A DNA stretch of 64,000 nt from JBNKHH01 sp050290245 (GTDB lineage Bacteria; Pseudomonadota; Alphaproteobacteria; Rhodobacterales; Rhodobacteraceae), in contig JBNKHH010000083.1 in NCBI GenBank assembly GCA_050290245.1, positions 1-64,000 on the forward strand. The letters run 5' to 3'. Every line of letters begins with the position of its first letter. Position 1 is the stretch's first letter. A model generated the notes under the pieces. The model made no database searches. It was not told where the DNA came from and worked only from the letters and a program-made list of their open reading frames with translations. The translations under genes were made by a program, and so were the position numbers. Positions 1-8,292 of the stretch are shown piece after piece.

Positions 1-39
1 ATTACGAATGACGTGCTCTACCAGCTGAGCTACAGCGGC
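1..39 (-). tRNA. tRNA-Thr(CGU), 5' part only, cut by the window start
   Basis: Read on the minus strand from position 39 leftward, the sequence gives an acceptor 5' strand GCCGCTG, the invariant TA, a D-arm (GCTC, loop AGCTGGTA, GAGC), an anticodon stem CGTCA and the anticodon loop TTCGTAA. The anticodon CGT lies at positions 6-4 and would read ACG (Thr). The 3' half, including the T-arm and the acceptor 3' strand, lies outside the window. It is downstream of and co-oriented with hemY, about 44 bases from its stop codon. Confidence 0.85.
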
Positions 40-83
40 CTACCGGCGGGCCTAATAGCAGGGATCTTCCGGGGCGAATAGCC

Positions 84-1676
84 CTAATTTTTATCTTGCT
101 TTGCGACCGCAAGGTCTTCTCCGTCAACGGCGTAATCTACCGGCGGCGCATCGGCATTCGCAATGGAAGGCCCTTCGATCTCACCCTCCTCGACCTCAGG
201 TTCACCGGAGCCGCTAACAAGCACCTCGTCGAGATCTGTGTCGGGATCAACAGCCTCGGCCTCATCGGCATCAGGCTCTGTCGCCTCTATTTGGCCAACG
301 ATCAGAGGAAGCATTTCAGCACCGGCTGGCAGCTGAACCGTGGTATCATCCGGCCGCCGCCAACTCATGGTGTCAAAGCCCCCACAATTGTCACACACCG
401 GATCCCATTGCGCGTGCGCCTTTTGGCAGTTGTCGCATACCCATTGCGGCCCACGCGGAGCAGTCAGGGCCCGCGCCAGCCAACCTTTGACAACGGCATC
501 ATCGGCACCGGATCCCCGCTCGATCGCTGCCATGATCGCCAGCGTACGCGACGACGGATCACTGTCTATCAGGTCTCCAAGCGCTTGCCGCGCGGCAGGG
601 AAATCCTCCGCCGCGAGGTTCAGCTCGGCCTCCAGCATCCGCGTCTCGGGATTGTCGCGATGCTGGCTTGTCAATGCAGTGAACCGCTTGACGCGTTCCG
701 TTGGCGTCTCGTCCGGAACGATCCGCGCAAAAGCTGCCGCCAAATCGGGATGCGGCTGAACCGACCATGCCTTTTTCAGAACACGCGCCGCGTTTTTGGC
801 TTTGCCCTGCGCCACGTATCCATCCGCGGCCATGACGGCCGCAGGAATCAAATCCGGCGACAGGCGGTTCGCCTCGATCGCGGATTCACGGGCTTCGATC
901 GGACGGGCGTCATCAAGAATGTCTTTTGCCTCGCCCAAAGCAAGCACGGCATCGCGCCGCTTGTGAACGTCGCGCGGCAAAGAGCCGTGCTTTAGCTTGG
1001 CGCCCAAGGTCTTGCGCGCGCCGCTCCATTCATGGGCGTTCGCCTGTAGCTTCAACAGAACGTCCTGGGTTTCTTCGTGCTTGGGCTTCAGGGCAAAAGC
1101 CTTCTCGGCGAGCTTCATTGCGGTTTCTGTATCGCCCTCTTCCAGCTTGTGCAGCATCAGGCCCCTGACCCCGACAAACCTCGTGCGCTCGTCGGCAATC
1201 AATCGGCGATACGCCTCGTCGGCGCGCGCCTTGTCGCCAGCCTGCTCTGCCGCCTGCGCGGTCAAAAGCGTGGTCAAATCCGGGCGCCGCAGCAACCGTT
1301 CGGCCTTGGATGCCTTGGTCAGCGCCAAACGCGGTTCGCCCGATGCCAGGGCCATCATGCCTTCGGACAGCGCATCAAAACCTTTTCGCTCGCGCCGCCG
1401 GTCAAAGTAACGGTCGATCGCTGTCTTGTCGCCGCTGGCAAAACGGATGAATGCTACGACTAGTCCGATGATCTTGAAAACGATCCACGCACTGACAAAC
1501 AGGATCAACAGGGCGATGACCGATTCCAGCGCCCCCAGCGTATATTCGTACCCGGCCACCGACAGGCGAATGCCGCCATCGGCCTGCAGCAGGTATCCCG
1601 CGCCCCAGGCAGCAGCCGCCACGAAGCAGATGAACAGGATGATTTTTATCAGTGACCAAAGCATCGGCTTACTCAA
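84..1676 (-). CDS. hemY: HemY-type TPR membrane protein with a C-terminal zinc ribbon
   Basis: A 530-residue inner-membrane protein with two transmembrane segments (about residues 8-30 and 49-78), as in the HemY N-terminal domain. A TPR-like helical region follows to about residue 400. After it come two CxxC pairs (C414/C417 and C428/C431), resembling the rubredoxin-like zinc ribbon known from LapB. The last 90 residues are acidic. In proteobacteria this gene sits beside hemD, but HemY is a scaffold-like protein and not an enzyme with a proven reaction. It follows mic60 with a 4-base overlap: its TTG start (1676) overlaps the mic60 TGA. An ATG four codons in (1664) is an alternative start. 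The family call is firm; the function is poorly defined. Confidence 0.85.
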   Translation of the reverse strand: MSKPMLWSLIKIILFICFVAAAAWGAGYLLQADGGIRLSVAGYEYTLGALESVIALLILFVSAWIVFKIIGLVVAFIRFASGDKTAIDRYFDRRRERKGFDALSEGMMALASGEPRLALTKASKAERLLRRPDLTTLLTAQAAEQAGDKARADEAYRRLIADERTRFVGVRGLMLHKLEEGDTETAMKLAEKAFALKPKHEETQDVLLKLQANAHEWSGARKTLGAKLKHGSLPRDVHKRRDAVLALGEAKDILDDARPIEARESAIEANRLSPDLIPAAVMAADGYVAQGKAKNAARVLKKAWSVQPHPDLAAAFARIVPDETPTERVKRFTALTSQHRDNPETRMLEAELNLAAEDFPAARQALGDLIDSDPSSRTLAIMAAIERGSGADDAVVKGWLARALTAPRGPQWVCDNCQKAHAQWDPVCDNCGGFDTMSWRRPDDTTVQLPAGAEMLPLIVGQIEATEPDADEAEAVDPDTDLDEVLVSGSGEPEVEEGEIEGPSIANADAPPVDYAVDGEDLAVAKQDKN

Positions 1677-2965
1677 TTCAGGACAGCAAAAAGTTCATCG
1701 ACGGCGCTCATCGCATCGGCACGCGCGTGTGCCTCGGACAACCATCCGGACATGGCTGACTTTGCGGCATTCGGAAGCGTTTCGACTTCGGCCAATGCAG
1801 CGCCCAGGTCGCCTTCGTTCAGCCTGGCTTCAGCCCGGGACAGTACCGCATCGGGATCGTCGCCGTCTCGCGGAGTGAGCGAGCGCGCATTCGTCTGCCG
1901 TTTCAGAAAAGCCGTCAGACGCTCGCCCGTTGATGCGTCATCAGGCACGGTCTGGACGCTGGCCAAAGCGGCGCGAGCTGCATCGGGAAATCCTTGTTGC
2001 AGCGAAACGAGTGTCGGCACCCCGTCCTCTGCCGCAGCCGCTAGAGCGGGGGGCACGTCATCCAGCGACTCAAGACTGTCGGCAAAGGGTGTGCCGCCCT
2101 CAATCGCCGCACGAAGCCCGGCCAGCGACGCTTGCCGCTTGGCTTCAAGAGCGGCGGCGGCAGCGGCCTCTTCGAGCTCGGCCGCTTTCGCTTCGGCTTG
2201 GGCAACCCTAGCGTCAGCATCGGCGATCATGCGATCCAATTCGGCGCGAAAAGCAGTCAACTCTTCCTCAGCCGCCACCGCGCGTGCGGATGAGCCGTCT
2301 CCAAGGTCCGGCTGTTCTTCGATACGACGTAGCCGGTCGCCGAACGCGGCAAGCTGGCCGCCAAAGTCAGCGAGACGAGTATCCGGGTCAAACGCGGCCA
2401 CCTCTTCGGACAAGCCATCGACCCGAGCAGCAATTTCAGCGACTTGCACCTCGATCTGGCTCAAATCCACCGTTTCCGGTTCTGGAAGACCATTCAGGCG
2501 GGCCGTCAAGGCTTCGATCTGTGCGGAGTTTTCCTGAATGGCTTCGGTCGTCACGTCGTCCGCGCCGCCGGTCCCGCCAATCGGCGCATAGCTTGCGATC
2601 CCGAAACCGATCGCGCCAGCGACAAGCCCGCCCAACACCATCGGGATGACGGATGGACGCGCGGTCGCAGTTGCGGCAAGTTCCGGTTCGGCAGCTACGT
2701 CCTGCAGTTGTTCTTCTGCTGCATCCCCGACAGAGGCTGCCTCTGGCTCGTCATCAACTGCGCCGGAAACATCGACCGCCTCGGCTTCGACTACCAAGGG
2801 TGTATCAGCTTCACGGCTGTCCGCTTGCGCAGCGGCGCCATCTGCTTCATTCGATTCGCCGTCCTCGGCATCAACCGCAATTTCTGTATCGCCAGGTTCG
2901 GCGCCGACTTCAGATGAAGACTCTGCGTTTTCAGCATTTTCCGAGGATTTCTGGCGACGTGCCAC
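1673..2965 (-). CDS. Mic60/mitofilin-like inner-membrane protein
   Basis: A 430-residue protein. Its N terminus is acidic and low-complexity (residues 1-100, rich in Ala, Glu and Asp), followed by one transmembrane segment (about 106-129). A long Ala/Glu/Arg-rich segment (about 135-280) looks coiled-coil, and the C-terminal part is helical. This is the architecture of alphaproteobacterial Mic60, the bacterial counterpart of mitochondrial mitofilin, whose gene is known to lie among heme-synthesis genes. Position between hemD and hemY supports the call; the sequence is too divergent to prove it by eye. The start is GTG at 2965, with AAGG about nine bases upstream. It would shape or tether the cytoplasmic membrane to the outer membrane (family knowledge). 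Confidence 0.75.
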   Translation of the reverse strand: MARRQKSSENAENAESSSEVGAEPGDTEIAVDAEDGESNEADGAAAQADSREADTPLVVEAEAVDVSGAVDDEPEAASVGDAAEEQLQDVAAEPELAATATARPSVIPMVLGGLVAGAIGFGIASYAPIGGTGGADDVTTEAIQENSAQIEALTARLNGLPEPETVDLSQIEVQVAEIAARVDGLSEEVAAFDPDTRLADFGGQLAAFGDRLRRIEEQPDLGDGSSARAVAAEEELTAFRAELDRMIADADARVAQAEAKAAELEEAAAAAALEAKRQASLAGLRAAIEGGTPFADSLESLDDVPPALAAAAEDGVPTLVSLQQGFPDAARAALASVQTVPDDASTGERLTAFLKRQTNARSLTPRDGDDPDAVLSRAEARLNEGDLGAALAEVETLPNAAKSAMSGWLSEAHARADAMSAVDELFAVLN

Positions 2966-3058
2966 GGCAATGACCTTCTCTGAGTGCGCGAAAGTACACG
3001 CGAAAATCTAACACGTTATCAACTTAGTCCGCACAGGCCGCGTCAACAAGGCGACGGG

Positions 3059-3739
3059 TCACAATGCCTCAGCTACCGCACGGCTCATCGCCCGCGCGGT
3101 TGGCTCGTCGACCACCTCAACATCGCCGTCACGACCCCAGGCCTCACGAACCGCATCGCTCATGGCGACTACTTTAAGGGGCGCGGTGACCTCATATTGC
3201 GACATCAGATCCGCCGTCCTCGGCGAGAACAGAGGTAAAACGACCGGCTCATCCCCAACGATCAGTGCACGGGCCGCCGGCGACAAGGCTCGGGCGACCT
3301 GATCGTATAACACAGCTTCTTCGACTTCGATACCCAACGACCGCAGACCAGCGGCTAGGTCGCCCCGGGTATGGACACCTCGGCCATAGACTACGGGACC
3401 CACGATTTCCGAAGCTTCATCAAGGAAGGCGGCGACGCTGTCGCCAAGGCAGGTGGCCATCGCGCCGAAAGACCTGGCAAGTTCGCAGGTCTTGATGCCC
3501 ACCGTCACCACGCGCCGCCCCGCCAAACTGTCGGCCAGGCAGCGAACGGCATTTCCGCTGGTGACGGCAATAGTTGCGAACCGGCTCAGATCGGCAAGGT
3601 TGCCCCTCGGCACGATTTCCAAAAGAGGCGACACAACCACTGGCACTCGCCGCCCCAAGAGCGCCTCGCACTCTACAAGAAAAGATTTCGACTGCGGCTC
3701 GGGCCGGGTCAGCAAAAGCGTCGCCCGCGCGTTTTCCAT
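3059..3739 (-). CDS. hemD: uroporphyrinogen-III synthase HemD
   Basis: A 226-residue protein beginning MENARATLLLTRPEPQ, the usual HemD opening (L-x-TRP). It converts hydroxymethylbilane into uroporphyrinogen III, with D-ring inversion, in the cytoplasm. The conserved region with TSGNAV near residue 70 fits the HemD fold. An upstream in-frame start would add 59 residues of Arg/His/Cys-rich sequence unlike the family, so I start at the ATG at 3739. It is divergent from tsaD (71 bases between starts) and leads the hemD-mic60-hemY unit. hemC, the preceding enzyme's gene, is not next to it. Confidence 0.85.
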   Translation of the reverse strand: MENARATLLLTRPEPQSKSFLVECEALLGRRVPVVVSPLLEIVPRGNLADLSRFATIAVTSGNAVRCLADSLAGRRVVTVGIKTCELARSFGAMATCLGDSVAAFLDEASEIVGPVVYGRGVHTRGDLAAGLRSLGIEVEEAVLYDQVARALSPAARALIVGDEPVVLPLFSPRTADLMSQYEVTAPLKVVAMSDAVREAWGRDGDVEVVDEPTARAMSRAVAEAL

Positions 3740-3810
3740 TCCCACGCCTCGCTTGTCTGGGGCCTGACCCGGTGTTACCTGCCGGGGGTGAACCACGCAA
3801 CCCGGACGCC

Positions 3811-4890
3811 ATGACCCGACTGTTTCTAGGCATAGAATCCAGCTGTGATGACACCGCCGCCGCGGTTGTGTCCGAAGACCGCCGAATCCTGTCGTCCTGT
3901 GTAGCGGACCAGGCATCCCTGCATGCGGCGTTCGGCGGAGTCGTTCCTGAAATCGCCGCCCGCGCCCATACCGAGAAACTCGACGCGACCGTTCAGGCCG
4001 CCCTGGACCAGGCTGGGGTTTGTCTCGACCAGATTGACAAGATCGCCGTCACCGCCGGCCCCGGACTGATTGGAGGCGTCTTGTCCGGAGTCATGCTGGC
4101 GCGCGGTCTTGCTGCCGGAAGCGGCATCCCGCTTGTGGCGGTCAACCACCTTGCAGGTCATGCCCTGACACCGCGCCTGACCGATGATCTCGCCTTCCCC
4201 TACCTGATGCTCCTGGTTTCCGGCGGTCACTGCCTGTTTCTGATCGTTCATGGTCCCGACAGCTTCCATCGGCTTGGCGGCACCATCGACGATGCTCCTG
4301 GCGAAGCGTTCGACAAGACCGCCCGCGTCCTCGGTCTGCCCCAACCCGGCGGCCCGGCGGTCGAACGAGAAGCGCAACACGGCAATCCCGGCCGCTTCAA
4401 ATTTCCCCGCCCGCTTTTGAACCGGCCCGGCTGCGACATGAGCTTTTCGGGCCTCAAAACCGCCCTCCTGCGCGAACGCGATGCGCTGGTCGCCGAAAAG
4501 GGAGGCCTTACGGTCCGGGATCGCGCCGATCTCTGCGCCGGGTTCCAGGCTGCGGTGACCGAGGTTCTTTCAAAGAAAGCCGAGCGGGCGATTGGCCTCT
4601 ACCTCAATGAAAAACCGGCGCATCCTGCAATCGCTGTAGCCGGCGGTGTGGCCGCAAACTCGGCCATTCGCGTCGGTTTAGAGACTGTTTCGGCACAAAG
4701 CGGGCTTGCGTTCGCTGCCCCGCCCCTGCCGCTTTGCACTGATAACGCGGCGATGATTGCATGGGCCGGGATCGAGCTTGACCGCATCGGCCACCCCGGC
4801 ATGGACCCGATCGTTGCCCGGCCTCGCTGGCCGCTGGACGACCGGCAACCGGCCCTATTGGGATCTGGAAAGAAAGGCGCAAAGGCATGA
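3811..4890 (+). CDS. tsaD: tRNA N6-adenosine threonylcarbamoyltransferase TsaD
   Basis: A 359-residue member of the Kae1/TsaD (ASKHA-fold) family. It transfers the threonylcarbamoyl group to A37 of ANN-decoding tRNAs, working with TsaB and TsaE. The opening LGIESSCDDTAAAVV is diagnostic. The metal-binding HxxxH motif is H113-LAG-H117, and the glycine-rich stretch near residue 150 (LLVSGGHCL) is present. I chose the ATG at 3811 over an upstream in-frame ATG at 3574 because the extra 79 residues are not family-like and would overlap hemD. It overlaps gpsA by 4 bases (ATGA). tsaE lies in the same window at 16.2 kb. Confidence 0.95.
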   Translation: MTRLFLGIESSCDDTAAAVVSEDRRILSSCVADQASLHAAFGGVVPEIAARAHTEKLDATVQAALDQAGVCLDQIDKIAVTAGPGLIGGVLSGVMLARGLAAGSGIPLVAVNHLAGHALTPRLTDDLAFPYLMLLVSGGHCLFLIVHGPDSFHRLGGTIDDAPGEAFDKTARVLGLPQPGGPAVEREAQHGNPGRFKFPRPLLNRPGCDMSFSGLKTALLRERDALVAEKGGLTVRDRADLCAGFQAAVTEVLSKKAERAIGLYLNEKPAHPAIAVAGGVAANSAIRVGLETVSAQSGLAFAAPPLPLCTDNAAMIAWAGIELDRIGHPGMDPIVARPRWPLDDRQPALLGSGKKGAKA

Positions 4891-5846
4891 GTATTTCGGT
4901 TCTGGGATCGGGCGCATTCGGTACTTCGCTGGCCATTGCGCTGGCGCAAGACGGCGATGCCGTCACGCTCTGGTCCCGCGATGCATCGCAAGCCGACCAG
5001 ATGCAGTCCACGCGCACGTCCGGCCGCCGTTTGCCCGGCTACGAATTGCCTCGCTCCCTGACAGTAACTTCTGACCCTTCAGCTTTTGACGCCAACATCT
5101 GTCTCATCGCCGTTCCGACCCAGAAACTTGGCGAGTTCCTTGCCGATTTGCCAACCGGCACCGACCAGGCCCTCGTTGCCTGTTGCAAAGGAGTCGATCG
5201 TTCGACGGGTCTTGGTCCCGTCGCGACCATTCGCCAGCACCGCCCGCAAGCAACCGCCGCCCTCCTTACCGGCCCCAGCTTTGCCGCGGATATCGCGCGG
5301 GGCCTCCCGACTGCGCTAGTCCTGGCTACCGAAAACATTCAGGACGCAACCACCCTCCAGACAAGGCTCACCCGGCCCGCTTTGCGGCTTTATCGTTCGA
5401 CGGACGTCATCGGCGCCGAACTCGGCGGAGCCTTGAAGAACGTGATAGCATTGGCCGCTGGCATCGCTATCGGCGCCCGTCTCGGCGACAGCGCACGCGC
5501 ATCGGTCATCGCCCGTGGCTTTTCCGAAATGGGTCGCTACGCGGCCGCGAAAGGTGCCAAAACAGAGACTATTCAAGGTCTTTCCGGCCTTGGCGACCTA
5601 GTGCTGACCTGTACCTCCGACAAGTCCCGCAACTTCATGACCGGCGTTGCATTGGGCCAGGGGCGTACCCCTGATCCCGCCACCACTGTCGAAGGCCTTG
5701 CGACCGCACCCACCGTTTCGTCAGCCGCAACGGACCTTGGCCTCGATCTTCCGCTGATGCGGGCCATCGCCGATGTCGTCGAGGGCCGGCTTGACATCCC
5801 GCACGCGATCGAAACCCTTCTTTCACGCCCTGTCGGAAAGGAATGA
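4887..5846 (+). CDS. gpsA: NAD(P)-dependent glycerol-3-phosphate dehydrogenase GpsA
   Basis: A 319-residue cytoplasmic enzyme that makes sn-glycerol 3-phosphate from dihydroxyacetone phosphate for phospholipid synthesis. The N-terminal Rossmann motif is G7-S-G-A-F-G12. The central GGALKNVIALAAG segment carries the family's active-site lysine, and the GLSGLGDLVLTC stretch of the C-terminal domain is intact. Its length is normal. It is translationally coupled to tsaD (4-base overlap), a pairing common in alphaproteobacteria, and is followed 3 bases later by the EVE-domain gene. Confidence 0.95.
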   Translation: MSISVLGSGAFGTSLAIALAQDGDAVTLWSRDASQADQMQSTRTSGRRLPGYELPRSLTVTSDPSAFDANICLIAVPTQKLGEFLADLPTGTDQALVACCKGVDRSTGLGPVATIRQHRPQATAALLTGPSFAADIARGLPTALVLATENIQDATTLQTRLTRPALRLYRSTDVIGAELGGALKNVIALAAGIAIGARLGDSARASVIARGFSEMGRYAAAKGAKTETIQGLSGLGDLVLTCTSDKSRNFMTGVALGQGRTPDPATTVEGLATAPTVSSAATDLGLDLPLMRAIADVVEGRLDIPHAIETLLSRPVGKE

Positions 5847-5849
5847 CCC

Positions 5850-6269
5850 ATGGCCTATTGGCTCTTCAAATCCGAACCTTCCACCTGGAGCTGGGACGAC
5901 CAGGTTGCCAGAGGCGAAGCGGGCGAGGAATGGGACGGCGTCCGCAATTACCAGGCCCGCAACTTTATGCGCGACATGAAGCTCGGCGACCGCGGCTTTT
6001 TCTACCACTCCCAGAAGGATAAAGAGATCGTCGGTATCGTCGAGATTATCGCCGAATCCCACCGCGACAGCACAACCGATGATGAACGCTGGGACTGCGT
6101 CGACATCAAGGCGGTTGCGCCGGTCAAAACTCCGGTTTCCCTGCAAGACATCAAGGCCGAACCCGCATTGTCCGGAATGGTCCTAGTCAACAATACCCGT
6201 CTCTCCGTTCAACCTGTTCGGGACGAGGAATGGCGGATCATCTGCAACATGGCGGGGATCAAACCTTAA
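5850..6269 (+). CDS. EVE-domain (PUA-like) protein
   Basis: A 139-residue, single-domain protein opening MAYWLFKSEPSTWSWDD and containing WDGVRNYQARN and GDRGFFYHS, the hallmarks of the EVE domain (thymocyte nuclear protein 1 / YTH-PUA relatives). EVE domains bind modified bases in nucleic acids, and many are standalone housekeeping-like proteins, as here. It lies 3 bases after gpsA and is probably cotranscribed. The modified base it recognises cannot be inferred from the sequence. Confidence 0.85.
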   Translation: MAYWLFKSEPSTWSWDDQVARGEAGEEWDGVRNYQARNFMRDMKLGDRGFFYHSQKDKEIVGIVEIIAESHRDSTTDDERWDCVDIKAVAPVKTPVSLQDIKAEPALSGMVLVNNTRLSVQPVRDEEWRIICNMAGIKP

Positions 6270-6335
6270 CATTTTCTAGCCAGACGATACGGCTTCGGAC
6301 ATAGTCCTCGCATCATTGTTTTCGAGGAGGACAAC

Positions 6336-6728
6336 ATGGGTCTGTTAGGTGTCATCATTGCAGCCATCGCGGGATATGCCTTCGGGGCAGTCTGGTACAT
6401 GGGTCTTTCGAAACCGTGGATGGAGGCCGCCGGGATCGAGCGCGACCAGGACGGGCAACCTGTGAACAAAAGCGCCGCGCCTTTCGTCTTGTCCGCGATC
6501 GCAATGATTGTCGTTGCGGGCATGATGCGGCACGTTTTTGCCATGGCAGGCATCGACGGCCTCGGAAAAGGCCTCGTGGCGGGCGTCGGGATCGGGCTGT
6601 TCTTCATTTCGCCCTGGATCATGATAAACAATGCCTATTCTGGCCGTCCCTATAAACTGACGCTTATTGATGGCGGATACGCGACCTTCGGATGCGCAGT
6701 CATCGGGGCTATTCTCGGTTTGATGTAG
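6336..6728 (+). CDS. DUF1761 family small membrane protein
   Basis: A 130-residue integral membrane protein with about four hydrophobic segments. It begins MGLLGVIIAAIAGYAFGAVWYM, cut here to the part that matters: the GAVWY signature typical of DUF1761. No catalytic residues are evident and the function is unknown. A ribosome-binding site GAGGA lies 5-6 bases before the ATG. It may be cotranscribed with the EVE gene (66-base gap). Confidence 0.75.
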   Translation: MGLLGVIIAAIAGYAFGAVWYMGLSKPWMEAAGIERDQDGQPVNKSAAPFVLSAIAMIVVAGMMRHVFAMAGIDGLGKGLVAGVGIGLFFISPWIMINNAYSGRPYKLTLIDGGYATFGCAVIGAILGLM

Positions 6729-6804
6729 GTCCTAACGATCTGGTCAACTCTGCGCGGCAGCCTTTGCCTGATGCTCCTCCCGTCTTTTTTCTACGAAACG
6801 CGCC

Positions 6805-8064
6805 ATGAATACCGATGACTCCCGCTTTCTGGCCGATCTTTTCGCAGCCGCCGTGGCCGCGGCAGACCCGAAAAAGGCGCTTGCTGCCCACCTGCCCGAT
6901 CGACCGAAAGGTCGCACCGTCGTCATCGGTGCTGGCAAGGGTGCCGCCCAGATGGCCGCCGCCTTCGAAGAACTTTGGGGCGATCCAGTGGAGGGGGTCA
7001 TCGTCACGCGCTACGGGTATGGCGCGCCCACCCGTCATCTTCCTGTTCTCGAGGCGGCCCACCCCGTCCCGGATGCGGCCGGGATGGAGGCTAGTGCCGC
7101 ACTGCTCAGGGCCGTCTCTGGCCTGACTGCGGACGACCTCGTTGTCGCGCTTGTCTGTGGTGGTGGATCGGCCCTGTTGCCTGCGCCGCCCGATGGGCTG
7201 ACTCTCGAAGACGAAAAGGCACTAAATCAGGCGCTTTTGGCCTCTGGTGCCCCGATTTCCGTGATGAATGCCATTCGAAAACAGGTCAGCCGGATCAAGG
7301 GCGGACGATTGGCGGCAGCGGCGCATCCGGCCAGGGTCGTTAGCCTCGTGGTTTCGGATGTTCCCGGCGATGATCCGGCCCAGGTTGCCTCTGGGCCGAC
7401 GGTTCCAGACACTGTCCGTCGGGCCGATGCGCTGCGCCTTGTTGACACCTATGGCATCGACTTGCCGCCCCGCATCGCGACGTACCTCGAAACCTCGCCC
7501 GAACCGCCGGCGCCAGGCGATCCGACCTTTGCGGGGAATTCCGTCACCGTTGTCGCCAGTGCCGCAATTTCGCTTGAGGCAGCCGCCCAGGCGGCCATGT
7601 CACGCGAGATACAGGCTGTCATCCTGTCTGATTCGATCGAAGGCGAAGCCCGCGATGTAGGCCTTGTACACGCCGCAATAGCGCGCGAAGTGCGCCAACG
7701 TGGCCGCCCTTTCAAGGCGCCGATCGTGATCCTTTCAGGCGGCGAAACCACGGTGACCATCCGGGACAAGGCTGGGCGCGGCGGGCGCAATACCGAATTT
7801 CTAATGGCATTTGCAGGCCAGATCGAAGACCTCGACATTGCTGCTCTGGCTGCAGACACCGACGGGATTGACGGCTCGGAAGATAACGCAGGCGCCTTTG
7901 CCGATGGAACCAGCTGGCACAGGATGCGGGCGGCCGGAATAGACCCGGGCGCTCTGTTGGCCGGTCACGATGCCTGGACAGCCTTTGAGACGATCGGGAA
8001 TCTCTTCGTTCCGGGTCCGACCGGGACGAACGTTAATGATTTCCGCGCAATTTTAATAAGATAG
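6805..8064 (+). CDS. MOFRL-family glycerate 2-kinase (GckA/TtuD type)
   Basis: A 419-residue cytoplasmic enzyme of the DUF4147 + MOFRL family. It is expected to phosphorylate D-glycerate to 2-phosphoglycerate, as in the serine cycle or glycolate and tartrate use; older annotations say hydroxypyruvate reductase. The N-terminal domain has VIGAGKGAAQMA (residues 40-50) and the LVCGGGSALLPAP loop. The C-terminal MOFRL domain has LSGGETTVTI and the DGIDG segment. Length is normal. It sits downstream of the DUF1761 gene and converges on ahcY. The substrate assignment is by family only. Confidence 0.85.
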   Translation: MNTDDSRFLADLFAAAVAAADPKKALAAHLPDRPKGRTVVIGAGKGAAQMAAAFEELWGDPVEGVIVTRYGYGAPTRHLPVLEAAHPVPDAAGMEASAALLRAVSGLTADDLVVALVCGGGSALLPAPPDGLTLEDEKALNQALLASGAPISVMNAIRKQVSRIKGGRLAAAAHPARVVSLVVSDVPGDDPAQVASGPTVPDTVRRADALRLVDTYGIDLPPRIATYLETSPEPPAPGDPTFAGNSVTVVASAAISLEAAAQAAMSREIQAVILSDSIEGEARDVGLVHAAIAREVRQRGRPFKAPIVILSGGETTVTIRDKAGRGGRNTEFLMAFAGQIEDLDIAALAADTDGIDGSEDNAGAFADGTSWHRMRAAGIDPGALLAGHDAWTAFETIGNLFVPGPTGTNVNDFRAILIR

Positions 8065-8108
8065 CTGTTGGCCGAAGCCGGGAACGGCACTGCACCCGGG
8101 AGATCGAC

Positions 8109-8205
8109 AACCTGAAGACGAGACCCAGAGCTGGAAAACGCAGGGATTCGTGGGGGCAGCGACGGTTCGGCCAGATCCGCAAACATCGGATTCTTACTTC
8201 AGGTT
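8109..8205. repeat. 9-base inverted repeat pair between glycerate kinase and ahcY
   Basis: AACCTGAAG (8109-8117) and its exact reverse complement CTTCAGGTT (8197-8205) face each other 79 bases apart in the non-coding gap between two convergent genes. They could close a long-range stem in either transcript, but there is no other sign of a structured RNA gene. Confidence 0.4.
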
Positions 8206-8220
8206 CTGGCAGGCAACATC

Positions 8221-8256
8221 CTAGGCGGCACCGCAATTTTTGCGGCGATCGCCTAG
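8221..8256. terminator. nested hairpin between convergent genes, possible bidirectional terminator
   Basis: CTAGGCG (8221-8227) pairs with CGCCTAG (8250-8256), and inside it CCGCAA pairs with TTGCGG around a TTT loop. It sits 37 bases beyond the ahcY stop and between convergent genes, where a transcription end is expected. There is no clear U-tract on either side, so intrinsic termination is uncertain. Confidence 0.4.
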
Positions 8257-8292
8257 GGTCAGATCATGGGAGAGATCGGGCCCTGATCGGGC

